From contig JAFEDF010000259.1 in the NCBI GenBank assembly GCA_018241785.1, positions 1-43,616 on the forward strand: a stretch of DNA of 43,616 bases, given 5' to 3'. Below are positions 7,901 to 14,335 of this stretch, piece after piece. Within the stretch, counting starts at the first letter, position 1. Each line of letters opens with the position of its first letter. Made by a program: the position numbers and the translations under genes. Origin of the DNA: Pseudomonadota bacterium (GTDB lineage Bacteria; Pseudomonadota; Gammaproteobacteria; Burkholderiales; Casimicrobiaceae). The notes under the pieces are model-generated. The model was not told where the DNA came from. It made no database searches and saw nothing but the letters and a program-made list of their open reading frames with translations.

Positions 7901-7967
7901 ACGGCGCGCCCGTCAGCGCCGCGCAGATCAGGCGCTCGAGGCCGCGCTCGGAGGTGTCGGTCGTCAC
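4959..7967 (-). CDS. hsdR: Type I restriction endonuclease subunit R
   Basis: Motor-nuclease subunit of a type I system, 1002 residues. The N-terminal PD-(D/E)xK nuclease shows D158 in ALDLGLFINGLPVATFELKNSL with E172-x-K174. The SF2 translocase follows: Walker A SAGSGKS at 321-327, motif II DEAH at 426-429, a TATP motif III about 50 residues later, and the arginine-finger region QTLSRLNRAHPKK. With HsdM2-HsdS it would cut DNA at collision sites of translocating complexes. The gene starts by ATGA overlap with the HEPN gene, closing the operon that begins with hsdM at 16315. All catalytic motifs are present. Its sequence type (RGLERLICAALTG N-terminus) fits the intact hsdM at 14336-16315, not the frameshifted one. 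Confidence 0.95.
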   Translation of the reverse strand: MTTDTSERGLERLICAALTGAPCEPGVPANRLQERPASYAAGWICGAAEDYDREYCVDLAQLAAFLGATQPQVCEALDLATDGPTRRKFLARLQGEISKRGTIDVLRHGLKHGPHHIDLFYGTPSPGNAKAAERYAANRFSVTRQLRYSRDETQRALDLGLFINGLPVATFELKNSLTKQTVEDAVQQYQRDRDPREKLFEFGRCVVHFAVDDHEVRFCTHLKGKGSWFLPFNVGWNDGAGNPPNPNGLKTDYLWKRVLTRAGLTDILENYAQVVETRDEKTGKKKALQIWPRFHQLDVVRRLLADARANGAGRRYLIQHSAGSGKSNSIAWLAHQLIGLAKDEATAFDSIIVVTDRRILDQQIRETIKQFAQVGATVGHAEHSGDLRTFIAEGKKIIISTVQKFPFILDEIGAEHRGRKFAIIIDEAHSSQGGRTSAAVSMALSPGGTTDEDETLEDRINRLMEAKKLLPNASYFAFTATPKNKTLEIFGEPDPQPDGTVKHRPFHSYTMKQAIQEGFILDVLKYYTPVDSYYKLIKKIEGDPEFDTKRAKKKLRRYVESHDHAIRLKAEIMVDHFHEKVLALNKIGGEARAMVVTSGIERAIQYFHAIRDYLAERKSRYQAIVAFSGEHEYGSAKVTETSLNGFPSSQIADKIQQDPYRFLICADKFQTGYDEPLLHTMYVDKQLSGIKAVQTLSRLNRAHPKKHDVFVLDFMNDADTIQQAFADYYRTTILAEETDPNKLHDLKSALDGYQIYTRLQVDEFVTLYLGGADRDRLDPILDVCVADYRERLDEDGQVDFKGKAKAFMRTYGFLSSILPYTNAGWEKLSIFLTFLVPKLPAPVEEDLSKGILEAIDMDSYRVEKRASMRIVLADADGEIGPVPTSGGGHKPEPELDKLSNILKTFNDQFGNIPWSDADRVHKLITEDIPNRVAADKAYQNARQNSDKQNARIEHDKALARVMTAVLKDDTELFKQFMDNESFRRWLTDTVFGLTYVESIASS

Positions 7968-8404
7968 GTTCCTGCTCCCCGCGCCGACCGCGAGCGCCGC
8001 GCCGCGACGAGCCCATGCAGCTCGCCGGCGATCGCGATCAATTCGGCCAGCAGGCGGTCGTCACGCTCCAGGAAGCCCTCGTATTCGACGAGGTTGCGCC
8101 GCTCGTGCGCCTTGGCGAGCACCCGCCACTTCGCCGCCTCCATGCCGACCGTGTGCGGCAGCGTCTGGAACACGAGATAGCGGTTCTCCGACCGGTAGCC
8201 GGCGCGGCGCAGCGTGACGAGCGCCAAGGCATGCGCGGCGTTGTAGGCGAGGTCGAATCGGCTGAAGTACGACAACTCGGTGCGACCGGCGTCGGTCAGC
8301 CGGTCCTGCGCCGAGCGCAGCAGGCCCGCGACCTCGTCGTCCGTCGGCGGCTCGCGCTTGAGCCCGCCGACTCGCACGAGATTGTCGAGCTCAGCCGAGG
8401 TCAT
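7964..8404 (-). CDS. HEPN-domain protein, partner of the nucleotidyltransferase
   Basis: A mainly helical protein of 146 residues with the layout of small HEPN proteins (SAV_6107-like): FDLAYNAAHALALVTLRRAGYRS followed by KAHERRNLVEYEG. Canonical HepT toxins carry R-x4-6-H in the last helix. Here the matching place reads RRNLVEY, so the usual His is replaced, although R-x5-H occurs just before it (RVLAKAH). HEPN plus MNT genes form toxin-antitoxin pairs in which MNT AMPylates HEPN; whether this HEPN is an active RNase is uncertain. The ATG lies 14 bases inside the MNT gene end and the stop overlaps hsdR by ATGA, so it is embedded in the RM operon. Confidence 0.78.
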   Translation of the reverse strand: MTSAELDNLVRVGGLKREPPTDDEVAGLLRSAQDRLTDAGRTELSYFSRFDLAYNAAHALALVTLRRAGYRSENRYLVFQTLPHTVGMEAAKWRVLAKAHERRNLVEYEGFLERDDRLLAELIAIAGELHGLVAARRSRSARGAGT

Positions 8405-9011
8405 CGTCCGAGCCGAGCACGAAGAGGCGCGGCTGAGCGGCGATGCGCGCCACGAACCCGGCCTGTTTCTGCCTGCGCCGCCATTCGGGGAGCGTCATCA
8501 GGTTGGGGCTGACGCTCCGCGCGAGCGCGGATTCGACTGCCTGCAAGGCCGCATAAAGCTCCGTGTAATCGACGTCGTCCGCGACGACCATCAGATCGAT
8601 GTCGCTCGCGGCGCGATCCGTCCCCTTCGCGACCGAGCCGTAGACGAAGGCGGCGCGGATGCGCCCGGCGAGCGGCGCGAGCGCCGCACGCAGCGGGCCG
8701 AGCAGCCCGGAAGTCTTGAGGATCAGGCCGTGCAGCTCGTCGAACACCGGACTGGCCCGATTCGCCTGATAGTACTTCTGGTTGCCGACGCGCTCGACCG
8801 ACACCAGCCCCGCATCGGCCAGGCGCGTCAGCACCCGATGGACCGCGCCGGTCCCCGAGTCCGCGAGCCGGATCAGCTCCCCGCTCTGGAAGCGCCGGTC
8901 GGGCTGGCCGAAGAGAAGCCCCAGCACCACCTGCTGCACGGGCGTGAACAGGGCGCCGGCCAGGCCGCTTGCCGGAGCCGGATCGACGCGGGGTTCCGTG
9001 AATGTTCCCAT
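8391..9011 (-). CDS. Winged-helix + nucleotidyltransferase (MNT) protein
   Basis: A 206-residue fusion of a winged helix-turn-helix (about 21-90, FTPVQQVVLGLLFGQP to RVGNQKYYQAN) with a minimal nucleotidyltransferase domain. The catalytic signature is GSVAKG at 125-130 and S136-D-I-D139. Such MNT proteins AMPylate the partner HEPN protein in MntA-HepT type modules; here the added winged helix suggests it also regulates transcription. The ATG at 9009-9011 has no ribosome-binding site and lies within a tandem dyad element, so it may be leaderless or autoregulated. The frame stays open up to a GTG at 9342-9344 overlapping the darG stop, which would give a 317-residue form. I prefer the short form because the extra part reads through an hsdS remnant in the wrong frame. 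Confidence 0.75.
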   Translation of the reverse strand: MGTFTEPRVDPAPASGLAGALFTPVQQVVLGLLFGQPDRRFQSGELIRLADSGTGAVHRVLTRLADAGLVSVERVGNQKYYQANRASPVFDELHGLILKTSGLLGPLRAALAPLAGRIRAAFVYGSVAKGTDRAASDIDLMVVADDVDYTELYAALQAVESALARSVSPNLMTLPEWRRRQKQAGFVARIAAQPRLFVLGSDDDLG

Positions 9012-9041
9012 TTCGGGAATGATCGTACCCGAATCGGGAAT
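9006..9041. promoter_or_regulatory. Tandem dyad operator at the MNT start
   Basis: Two 15-bp elements lie exactly 21 bp apart (9027-9041 and 9006-9020), read on the minus strand as ATTCCCGATTCGGGT and ATTCCCGAAATGGGA. The first contains a perfect CCCGA-A-TCGGG palindrome, the second TTCCC/GGGAA arms. Two-turn spacing suggests cooperative binding on one DNA face. The second element includes the ATG of the MNT gene, whose product has a winged helix, so autorepression and an internal operon promoter are likely. Confidence 0.55.
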
Positions 9042-9109
9042 ATCTTGCGCAGCCGTCCGCCCGTGCGGCGGGTTGCCCGAAGCCGATGCGACAGGTCGGA
9101 CGCCGCGCT

Positions 9110-9229
9110 TCACTCGTCGAGCGCCGCGGCAGGTTCGGCGTCGGAGTCGATCTCGCCTTCGTCGACTTCGGCCTCGCGCACGTCGAGCTTGCCGGTGACC
9201 ACATCGGCGATCAGGAGGGTGCGGTACAT
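9110..9229 (-). pseudogene. Remnant of an hsdS 3' end
   Basis: The minus strand encodes MYRTLLIADVVTGKLDVREA followed by an acidic tail and a stop at 9110. This is the C-terminal conserved region of HsdS: the intact HsdS at 11064-12536 has YRTSLIADVVTGKLDVREA with a similar acidic tail. An in-frame stop about 25 bases upstream and the lack of any target-recognition domain show it to be a fragment. It lies just after darG, so darTG is bracketed by two hsdS ends. Confidence 0.82.
9171..9226. repeat. 56-bp direct repeat, copy 1 (hsdS tail remnant)
   Basis: Matches 11191-11246 at 52 of 56 positions, same orientation. Both encode the HsdS segment from YRT to REA. The two copies flank darT and darG at a distance of about 2.0 kb. 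Confidence 0.85.
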
Positions 9230-9245
9230 GCGAACGAGAACGGTC

Positions 9246-9275
9246 TTTGCTCAAACCTTTGCTAAAACCTTTGCT
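9246..9275. repeat. 12-bp tandem repeat, 2.5 copies
   Basis: TTTGCTCAAACC, TTTGCTAAAACC and TTTGCT follow each other directly on the plus strand. On the minus strand one frame reads SKGF-SKGL-SK. The array lies between darG and the hsdS tail remnant. A 12-bp unit recalls the spacer repeats in some HsdS proteins, but here the frame does not match the hsdS tail. Confidence 0.7.
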
Positions 9276-9340
9276 CGACGAAGGCATCGGGCCAGCGTCC
9301 AGCAAAGCCGCAAGCACCTGTTCACGAATGACTTCCTCAC

Positions 9341-10405
9341 TCACACCGGCACAAGCTCGGCGAGGGGTTGCGCCCAGCCCTGCCGCGTCAGCACGTCGGC
9401 CGCAATGCCGATCTGCCGCGGCGTGAACTGTCGCTTGCGGCCGTTCCAGGCGTAGGTGCGCGCAACGACGTCCTGCAGCGTGTGCACCGATTCGCTGCGC
9501 ATGACCCAATGCACGGTGGACAGCAGCTCCAGACCAAACGGTGACTCGAAACCCTCGATCAAGGCGGCCACGCGGTCGAAGCGCTCACGTGTTTCTGGAT
9601 GTTCCGCAACGAACGCCGTCGCGTCCTCGACCGCGCGCGGTACCAGCGTCAACGCTTTGTCCGGAGCATCACCGCCGTCGTCGTAGCCGGCGATCAGGTG
9701 CCCTTCGATCGCGTGCAGCACGTGACGGAGATTCTCGGCGTAGGGACCGTACGGCGCGGCCTTGTAGCGCAGCCTGAGCGGTTCCCCCGCCTCCTGCAGG
9801 AAGTACATCAGCTTGTGTGCTTCGAGCAGTGTGACGAAAGGGTCGAGCAGACCGCCGAGATAACGGTGCATCAGCCCCACCAGCGCCGCTCGCCCCACGG
9901 TCATCTTTGGCACCTCGCGGCGATGGTGCATGGTGTCGGACGCCGGTGCTCCACTGGGTTCGTAGAGGATCACGTGCACGTCGTCGAGCGGTCGCAGTGC
10001 TGCCTCGATGCGCGGGCGCACCTCGGCCTGCCAGTCCAGACCACCCAGCCCGCTGCCGAGCGGCGGCAGTGCAATCGAGCGGATGTGCCGGGCGCGGATC
10101 TCCCCGACCAGCGCCGCGAGGCCGGCGTCGATGTCCTCGATGCGGCTCTTGCCGCGCCAGTGACGCTTGGTGGGGAAGTTGATGATGTAGCGCGGTGGCG
10201 TGACCTGCCCGGTCTCGAAGACGAACATGCGGCCCGGCAGCACCTGCTCGCGCCTGCACGCTGCCGCGTACGCCTTGAAGTTCTCCGGGAAGGCGTTCTT
10301 GAACTGCAGCGCGATGCCCCGCCCCATCACGCCCACGCAGTTGACCGTGTTGACGAGCGCTTCCGCTTCGCTCTTCAGGATGTCGCCGCTGCGGTATTCG
10401 ATCAT
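9341..10405 (-). CDS. darG: DarG antitoxin (macrodomain ADP-ribosylglycohydrolase)
   Basis: Antitoxin of the DarTG system, 354 residues. Residues 1-155 form a macrodomain: MIEYRSGDIL, VNTVNCVGVMGRGIALQFK, the catalytic lysine region NFPTKRHW (K80, same number as in Thermus DarG), and LPPLGSGLGGLDW. It removes ADP-ribose from thymidine bases on ssDNA. The C-terminal half (LMYFLQEAGEPLRLRYKAAPYGPYAENLRHVLH, then a helical end) is the DarT-binding domain of full-length DarG. The ATG at 10403-10405 has GAGGAG 7 bases upstream, which decides the start over longer open-frame options. It follows darT by 20 bases. No damage is visible, as expected if darT is active. Confidence 0.93.
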   Translation of the reverse strand: MIEYRSGDILKSEAEALVNTVNCVGVMGRGIALQFKNAFPENFKAYAAACRREQVLPGRMFVFETGQVTPPRYIINFPTKRHWRGKSRIEDIDAGLAALVGEIRARHIRSIALPPLGSGLGGLDWQAEVRPRIEAALRPLDDVHVILYEPSGAPASDTMHHRREVPKMTVGRAALVGLMHRYLGGLLDPFVTLLEAHKLMYFLQEAGEPLRLRYKAAPYGPYAENLRHVLHAIEGHLIAGYDDGGDAPDKALTLVPRAVEDATAFVAEHPETRERFDRVAALIEGFESPFGLELLSTVHWVMRSESVHTLQDVVARTYAWNGRKRQFTPRQIGIAADVLTRQGWAQPLAELVPV

Positions 10406-10425
10406 GGCGGGCTCCTCGTGTGTCG

Positions 10426-11067
10426 TCAGTAATACCATTCCGGCCGAATCTCGACCGGTGGCCTGTGTCCGTGCGCCGGCAGCGCGTTGACCGCCGCGGT
10501 GTAGGTCGCGCGCGACTGCGCGCCGATGCGCTCTACCAGATGCCAGGGGAAGCTCTGTTCCAGCAGGAACTCGGCCTGTTTGCCGTCCTTGCATTGCCGC
10601 CAGTCTCGGGCCTGCACCGCGATCCAGTCGATCTCGCCCAACTGGCCGAGGTCGCTGCGGTCCTCGAAGTACCGCGCGCCCGCGTTCGACAGCGTGAAGG
10701 CCCAACGGCGAGGCTGCGCATCGGCCCAGGCGACCACCGCATGCAGGTCGGCCTCGAAGTGAACGATCGGTTCCTGCCCGCCATGGTAAGCGAGCTCGGG
10801 GTGATTGGCCTGATGGATCAGGTACAGCATGACCGAGCGCGGGCAAAAGTAGAAGGGCACGCAATCACCCACGAACAGTGCGGGATGGCTGCTCAGGCGC
10901 AGTTCGTTCAGTCGCCGCTGCTTGATGCTGTTCATGCCGATCGTGGTGCCCGCTGGCGCACGCCGCACGACCTCGTGATCGCACCAAAGGCACTGATCGG
11001 CCACGATCGACGGCAGCCGGTCCACGTGCGCGATGTGGTAGATCTTCGGCCGCGCCGGCACGGTCAC
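10426..11067 (-). CDS. darT: DarT toxin (ssDNA thymidine ADP-ribosyltransferase)
   Basis: NAD-dependent DNA-targeting toxin (DUF4433), 213 residues. Family landmarks are in order: IYHIAHVDRLPSIV at the N-terminus with H11 for NAD, the IKQRRL arginines near 51-52, VPFYFCPRSVMLYLIH, then the catalytic glutamate E166 in KQAEFLLEQSFPWHLV. DarT modifies thymidines in single-stranded DNA and blocks replication; DarTG is known as a phage-defence system. The ATG overlaps the hsdS stop (ATGA), so the toxin is translationally coupled to the specificity subunit. All expected active-site residues are present, and it looks functional. Confidence 0.93.
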   Translation of the reverse strand: MTVPARPKIYHIAHVDRLPSIVADQCLWCDHEVVRRAPAGTTIGMNSIKQRRLNELRLSSHPALFVGDCVPFYFCPRSVMLYLIHQANHPELAYHGGQEPIVHFEADLHAVVAWADAQPRRWAFTLSNAGARYFEDRSDLGQLGEIDWIAVQARDWRQCKDGKQAEFLLEQSFPWHLVERIGAQSRATYTAAVNALPAHGHRPPVEIRPEWYY

Positions 11068-12536
11068 GCCTCGGCCTCCTGAGGTTCCGGATCGAGGTCG
11101 TCGGCTGTGGATTCTCCTTCTACCTCCCCGAGTGCTTCGGCTTCGTCGAGCGGCTCGGGCTCTTCGGCTTCCTGCGGCAACCGTGCCGCCGCCTCGCGCA
11201 CGTCGAGCTTGCCGGTGACGACGTCGGCGATCAGGCTGGTGCGGTATTCGCGGAGAAGCTGGATCTTGCGGTCCGCATTCGCAATGGACACGTCAGTCTT
11301 TCTTGTGTTCTCCGCCGTCCATTGCACGATCGCGCGCTGCTCGTTGTTAGGCGGCAGGGCGAAGCGGAATGATTTGATCTGTTCCGGGCTAAGGTGTGGA
11401 ACGCTGATCCCCGTGAAGATCGGAGTCAAATAGTCCGCGAATGACTTGCCGGCCAGCAGGAGCGTAAGAAACTCGCTCTGCAACTCATCTCGCGGGCGGA
11501 TGCGTGCGACCCGCTGCAGCAGCAACGCCGGTACGTCAGGCTCGCTGACGGTGGCGACCCTTGTTCCGCTCTGAATGATCGGCCTGTCCATTCCGAGCAC
11601 GATGTCGCCGACCTGTAAGTCATATGCAACGTACTTGTCACGCTCGGACAGGGGCCATCTGACAACGTCAGCCCATCGAAGCCTCCCGGGCGAAATGTTG
11701 ACGCCGCGAAGGAGCCTGATGTCTTCCGCGTCTTGCGTGAAGCCATCGCTCTTGAACGGGAATCCAGTTACCAGCTCTACATGTCGTCCAAGCCGGGCAA
11801 CGTCCCAATGCTCCGGCACATCCCCCAGCCACTCCACACCGGAGGGCTTGAGGCGGACGTTGGGGTCGAGGCCGCGCGTGACGGCGCGGTGGATGACGGC
11901 CTGCTTCTGCTCCTCCAGCAGCTTGATCAGCTTCTGCTTGGCGCGGATGTAGCACCGAATCCGCCGGTCCGCGTGGTCGAGGAAGCGGACGATGGCGGCT
12001 TGTTCGGGGAGGGGCGGGAGCGGAAGCACCAGTCTCTTGAGTTGGCTTCCGTAGATGTGCACGACGGTGAAGCCCCGCCCCATGCACGCCTTCTGCCTTC
12101 GTGACGCTGGCGAGTCGGCCGCGTACCCCAGATAGCGCGGCACGGCCGGAACCTCAGGACGCAGGACGAGAACGTCGCCGCCACATCTGGCCTCGCCGTC
12201 GATCAGATTGACCGACGATCGCCCAATGTCCTCCTCCGTCTCGCCGCTTGCGGCGAATAACACGTCGCCGTGACGGATAGGCGTGTATGCCTCTGATCGC
12301 TCCTTCGAGACGTATGCCTTCGACTTGGTGATGAAGAACTCATGCCGCGTATAGAGATCGCCATAGCGGACGCAAGGGATGCCAGCGGGAACTTCGTCAT
12401 CCTTGTTTCCTCCGCTTCCCTTGAAGAGCGAGCCCATGCCGCAGATGGGCCGCACTTCCCAATGCTCCGGCACCTCCCCCAGCCACGGCACGCCAGAGTC
12501 CTTCATCTGCGGATAGGGCTTGAGGCCACCGATCAT
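11064..12536 (-). CDS. hsdS: Type I RM specificity subunit
   Basis: DNA-recognition subunit with two target-recognition domains, about 490 residues. The first half begins KDSGVPWLGEVPEHWEV and ends in the conserved coil LPPLPEQAAIVRFLDHADRR to QKQAVIHRAVTRGLDPN. The second repeats the plan from KPSGVEWLGDVPEHWDV to LPPNNEQRAIVQWTAENTRK and YRTSLIADVVTGKLDVREA. A Glu/Asp-rich tail of about 40 residues follows, longer than usual. The start is ATG 12534-12536, sharing a base with the stop of the DUF262 gene (TGATG); a GTG one codon upstream is possible. The two halves determine a bipartite target that cannot be read here. The darT gene overlaps its end. Confidence 0.93.
   Translation of the reverse strand: MIGGLKPYPQMKDSGVPWLGEVPEHWEVRPICGMGSLFKGSGGNKDDEVPAGIPCVRYGDLYTRHEFFITKSKAYVSKERSEAYTPIRHGDVLFAASGETEEDIGRSSVNLIDGEARCGGDVLVLRPEVPAVPRYLGYAADSPASRRQKACMGRGFTVVHIYGSQLKRLVLPLPPLPEQAAIVRFLDHADRRIRCYIRAKQKLIKLLEEQKQAVIHRAVTRGLDPNVRLKPSGVEWLGDVPEHWDVARLGRHVELVTGFPFKSDGFTQDAEDIRLLRGVNISPGRLRWADVVRWPLSERDKYVAYDLQVGDIVLGMDRPIIQSGTRVATVSEPDVPALLLQRVARIRPRDELQSEFLTLLLAGKSFADYLTPIFTGISVPHLSPEQIKSFRFALPPNNEQRAIVQWTAENTRKTDVSIANADRKIQLLREYRTSLIADVVTGKLDVREAAARLPQEAEEPEPLDEAEALGEVEGESTADDLDPEPQEAEA
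11191..11246. repeat. 56-bp direct repeat, copy 2 (inside hsdS)
   Basis: Segment of the intact hsdS that matches 9171-9226 with four mismatches. The pair brackets darT and darG. Confidence 0.85.
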
Positions 12537-14332
12537 CACAGCGCCTCGAACCAGGTCTTGATCTTGAGCGCCATCCGCTTGCGGCGTTCCTCGAGAAAGG
12601 CGTCGTAGTCTGGAATCGCGCCATCGAGCAGCGTCTCCGGGATGCAGCTCTCCTGCAGGTTGGCGCGCAGGTCGGCCGCGTCGGTGATGCCGCCGTACTT
12701 CTTCTTCCCGCCGTTCACCTGCTCGGCCAGCTCGCTGAAGTACTTCTCGGGCGGCTTGTCGCCGATGGCAATGTTGATCTCGCTCTGCGCCAGCACGAAG
12801 TTGGCGATCTGGTTGTAGCGGCCGCGCGCGAGGCCCAACGACTTGAGGTGCTTCTTCGGGTAGACGTGGTGCACGTCGCTGCGGTTGAGCAGCAGGTCGA
12901 GCACGGTGATGTCGCGCGACAGGAAGCCCTTGTCGCCGAGCTTCACCTGCGCCGCCTGGTAGCAGAGGAAGTAGGGGCTGTTCGACGACGAGGTGTCCAT
13001 GAGCTGCGGCAGCATCCCGGTCCAGAAGCTCGCGGGCAGCTCGTTATCGATCACCGCATCGGCGTAGGCTGCTAGCCCTCGCGCCTCGATCTGGCGGATG
13101 TCGAAGTCGAAGGCTGTTTCGGGGCTGCCGGTGTAGCGGCCGCGCAGCACGGACATGGCGTACCAGCGCCGCACGAGCCGCTCGAGGCCGGCGGCGGGCA
13201 GGCCCTCGGCCCGCCCGCGAAGGTAGAGGATGTAGGCGAAGTTGACCGCGTTTCGGCCACCGATGAGATCGCTGGTCACGAAGCCCGCGGAGCGCAGGAT
13301 CATCGTGATTCGGTCGAAGTGGGTTTTGTTGATGAAGGCGAGCACGCCCTTCTTCAGCTTGCCGAAGGACGCCTCGGCGATCGCCTCCTCGAACTGCTTG
13401 GTCTCGAAGTTGCGGCCCGAGAGCAGCGCCACCAGGTCCTGCAGTTTGCCGCGCCCGAACTCGGAGGTAAACGCCACGCGCAGCATGTCGGTGTAGGTGG
13501 GGTCGTAGATGTCGTCGTTGACGTCCTTCATCCAGCGCATCTGCGGCAGGAACTCGGAGGCGGCAAAGGCCTTGTCCCCCTTCTCGATGCGAGCAAGGAA
13601 CTCCGGTGCCACGGCGAGGTGGCAGAAGTAGTCGATGGCCTTGCGCAGCAGGTTGCCGCCGTAGGTCTCGTTGACGGCAATCTTCGACATGGCGAAGTCC
13701 GCCTGCGACAGCTCGGTGCCGGCCGAGTTGACGCGGATGAAGATCTCGGTGACGGTCTCGATGTCGAGGTCGTTGGCCAGCTCGATCACGCCGACGTGGT
13801 TGTTGATGATCATGCGCAGCTTCTCGATGGTGGCGAAGACCGCGTCCTGCGAGACGCCCGCGTTCTTCTGGCAATAGGCGGTCACGAGCTGAAAGACGCC
13901 GGTGGAGGGCGCGAACACCTCGGCCACGTCCTCGATCCAGGCGACGTCCTTGCGGATCGCCGGGTTGGCGACCTCAAAGCGCTCCTCCTGCGGGTGGAAG
14001 GCGATGCGGATGCGGACGGTCTCATAGTCCTTGGTCAGCACCTCGCGGCCGAGCAGCGCCGCCATCAAGGCGGTGACCCGCTGCTGCCCGTCGATGAGGA
14101 TGCGCTTGCCGGCGGACGGGGTGCCGTCCTTGAGCTTGACGGTCGGATTGCGCCAAGCGATCAGGTAGCCGACCGGGTAGCCCTGGTAGAGGGAGTCGAG
14201 TAGATTGCGGACCTTCGTCGCCTCCCACACGAACGGGCGCTGGATCTCGGGGATGGCGATCTCGCCCGACTTGACCCAGGTAAGCATGGTCTCGATGGGA
14301 TGCGGCGTAACGGAGTAGCGCTGGGTGGACAT
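12536..14332 (-). CDS. DUF262 + HNH (GmrSD-like) nuclease
   Basis: Putative modification-dependent type IV restriction enzyme, 598 residues, GmrS and GmrD parts in one chain. The N-terminal DUF262 domain has [21 protein letters not shown] and the ParB-like NTP-binding motif IDGQQR (80-85). The C-terminal DUF1524-type HNH shows [11 protein letters not shown] (486-496) followed by N-Q-I-A-N and a later N-I. GmrSD cleaves glucosylated hydroxymethylcytosine DNA using NTP, and BrxU of BREX islands has the same plan. It lies 3 bases after hsdM and shares a base with the hsdS start, so it is cotranslated with the type I enzyme. It would cover phages whose modified DNA escapes type I cutting. Both nuclease motifs appear intact. 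Confidence 0.88.
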   Translation of the reverse strand: MSTQRYSVTPHPIETMLTWVKSGEIAIPEIQRPFVWEATKVRNLLDSLYQGYPVGYLIAWRNPTVKLKDGTPSAGKRILIDGQQRVTALMAALLGREVLTKDYETVRIRIAFHPQEERFEVANPAIRKDVAWIEDVAEVFAPSTGVFQLVTAYCQKNAGVSQDAVFATIEKLRMIINNHVGVIELANDLDIETVTEIFIRVNSAGTELSQADFAMSKIAVNETYGGNLLRKAIDYFCHLAVAPEFLARIEKGDKAFAASEFLPQMRWMKDVNDDIYDPTYTDMLRVAFTSEFGRGKLQDLVALLSGRNFETKQFEEAIAEASFGKLKKGVLAFINKTHFDRITMILRSAGFVTSDLIGGRNAVNFAYILYLRGRAEGLPAAGLERLVRRWYAMSVLRGRYTGSPETAFDFDIRQIEARGLAAYADAVIDNELPASFWTGMLPQLMDTSSSNSPYFLCYQAAQVKLGDKGFLSRDITVLDLLLNRSDVHHVYPKKHLKSLGLARGRYNQIANFVLAQSEINIAIGDKPPEKYFSELAEQVNGGKKKYGGITDAADLRANLQESCIPETLLDGAIPDYDAFLEERRKRMALKIKTWFEAL

Positions 14333-14335
14333 GGC

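Noticed and set aside
5736..8180. Very long plus-strand open frame (over 800 codons) opposite hsdR
   Set aside because: It mirrors the hsdR gene on the opposite strand, is rich in Arg/Val/Leu/His with no domain pattern, and is a product of high GC third positions. Similar mirror frames occur opposite glmS, emrAB and DUF3141.
9246..9275. 12-bp tandem repeat as a specificity-switching HsdS spacer
   Set aside because: In known HsdS proteins such repeats lie in frame between the two recognition domains. Here the repeat is before a body-less tail, in a different frame, so no functional switch can be claimed.
8391..9344. A 317-residue form of the MNT protein starting at GTG 9342-9344, coupled to darG
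   Set aside because: The added region reads the hsdS tail remnant in a wrong frame and is Arg-rich without a fold pattern. Kept only as an alternative start.
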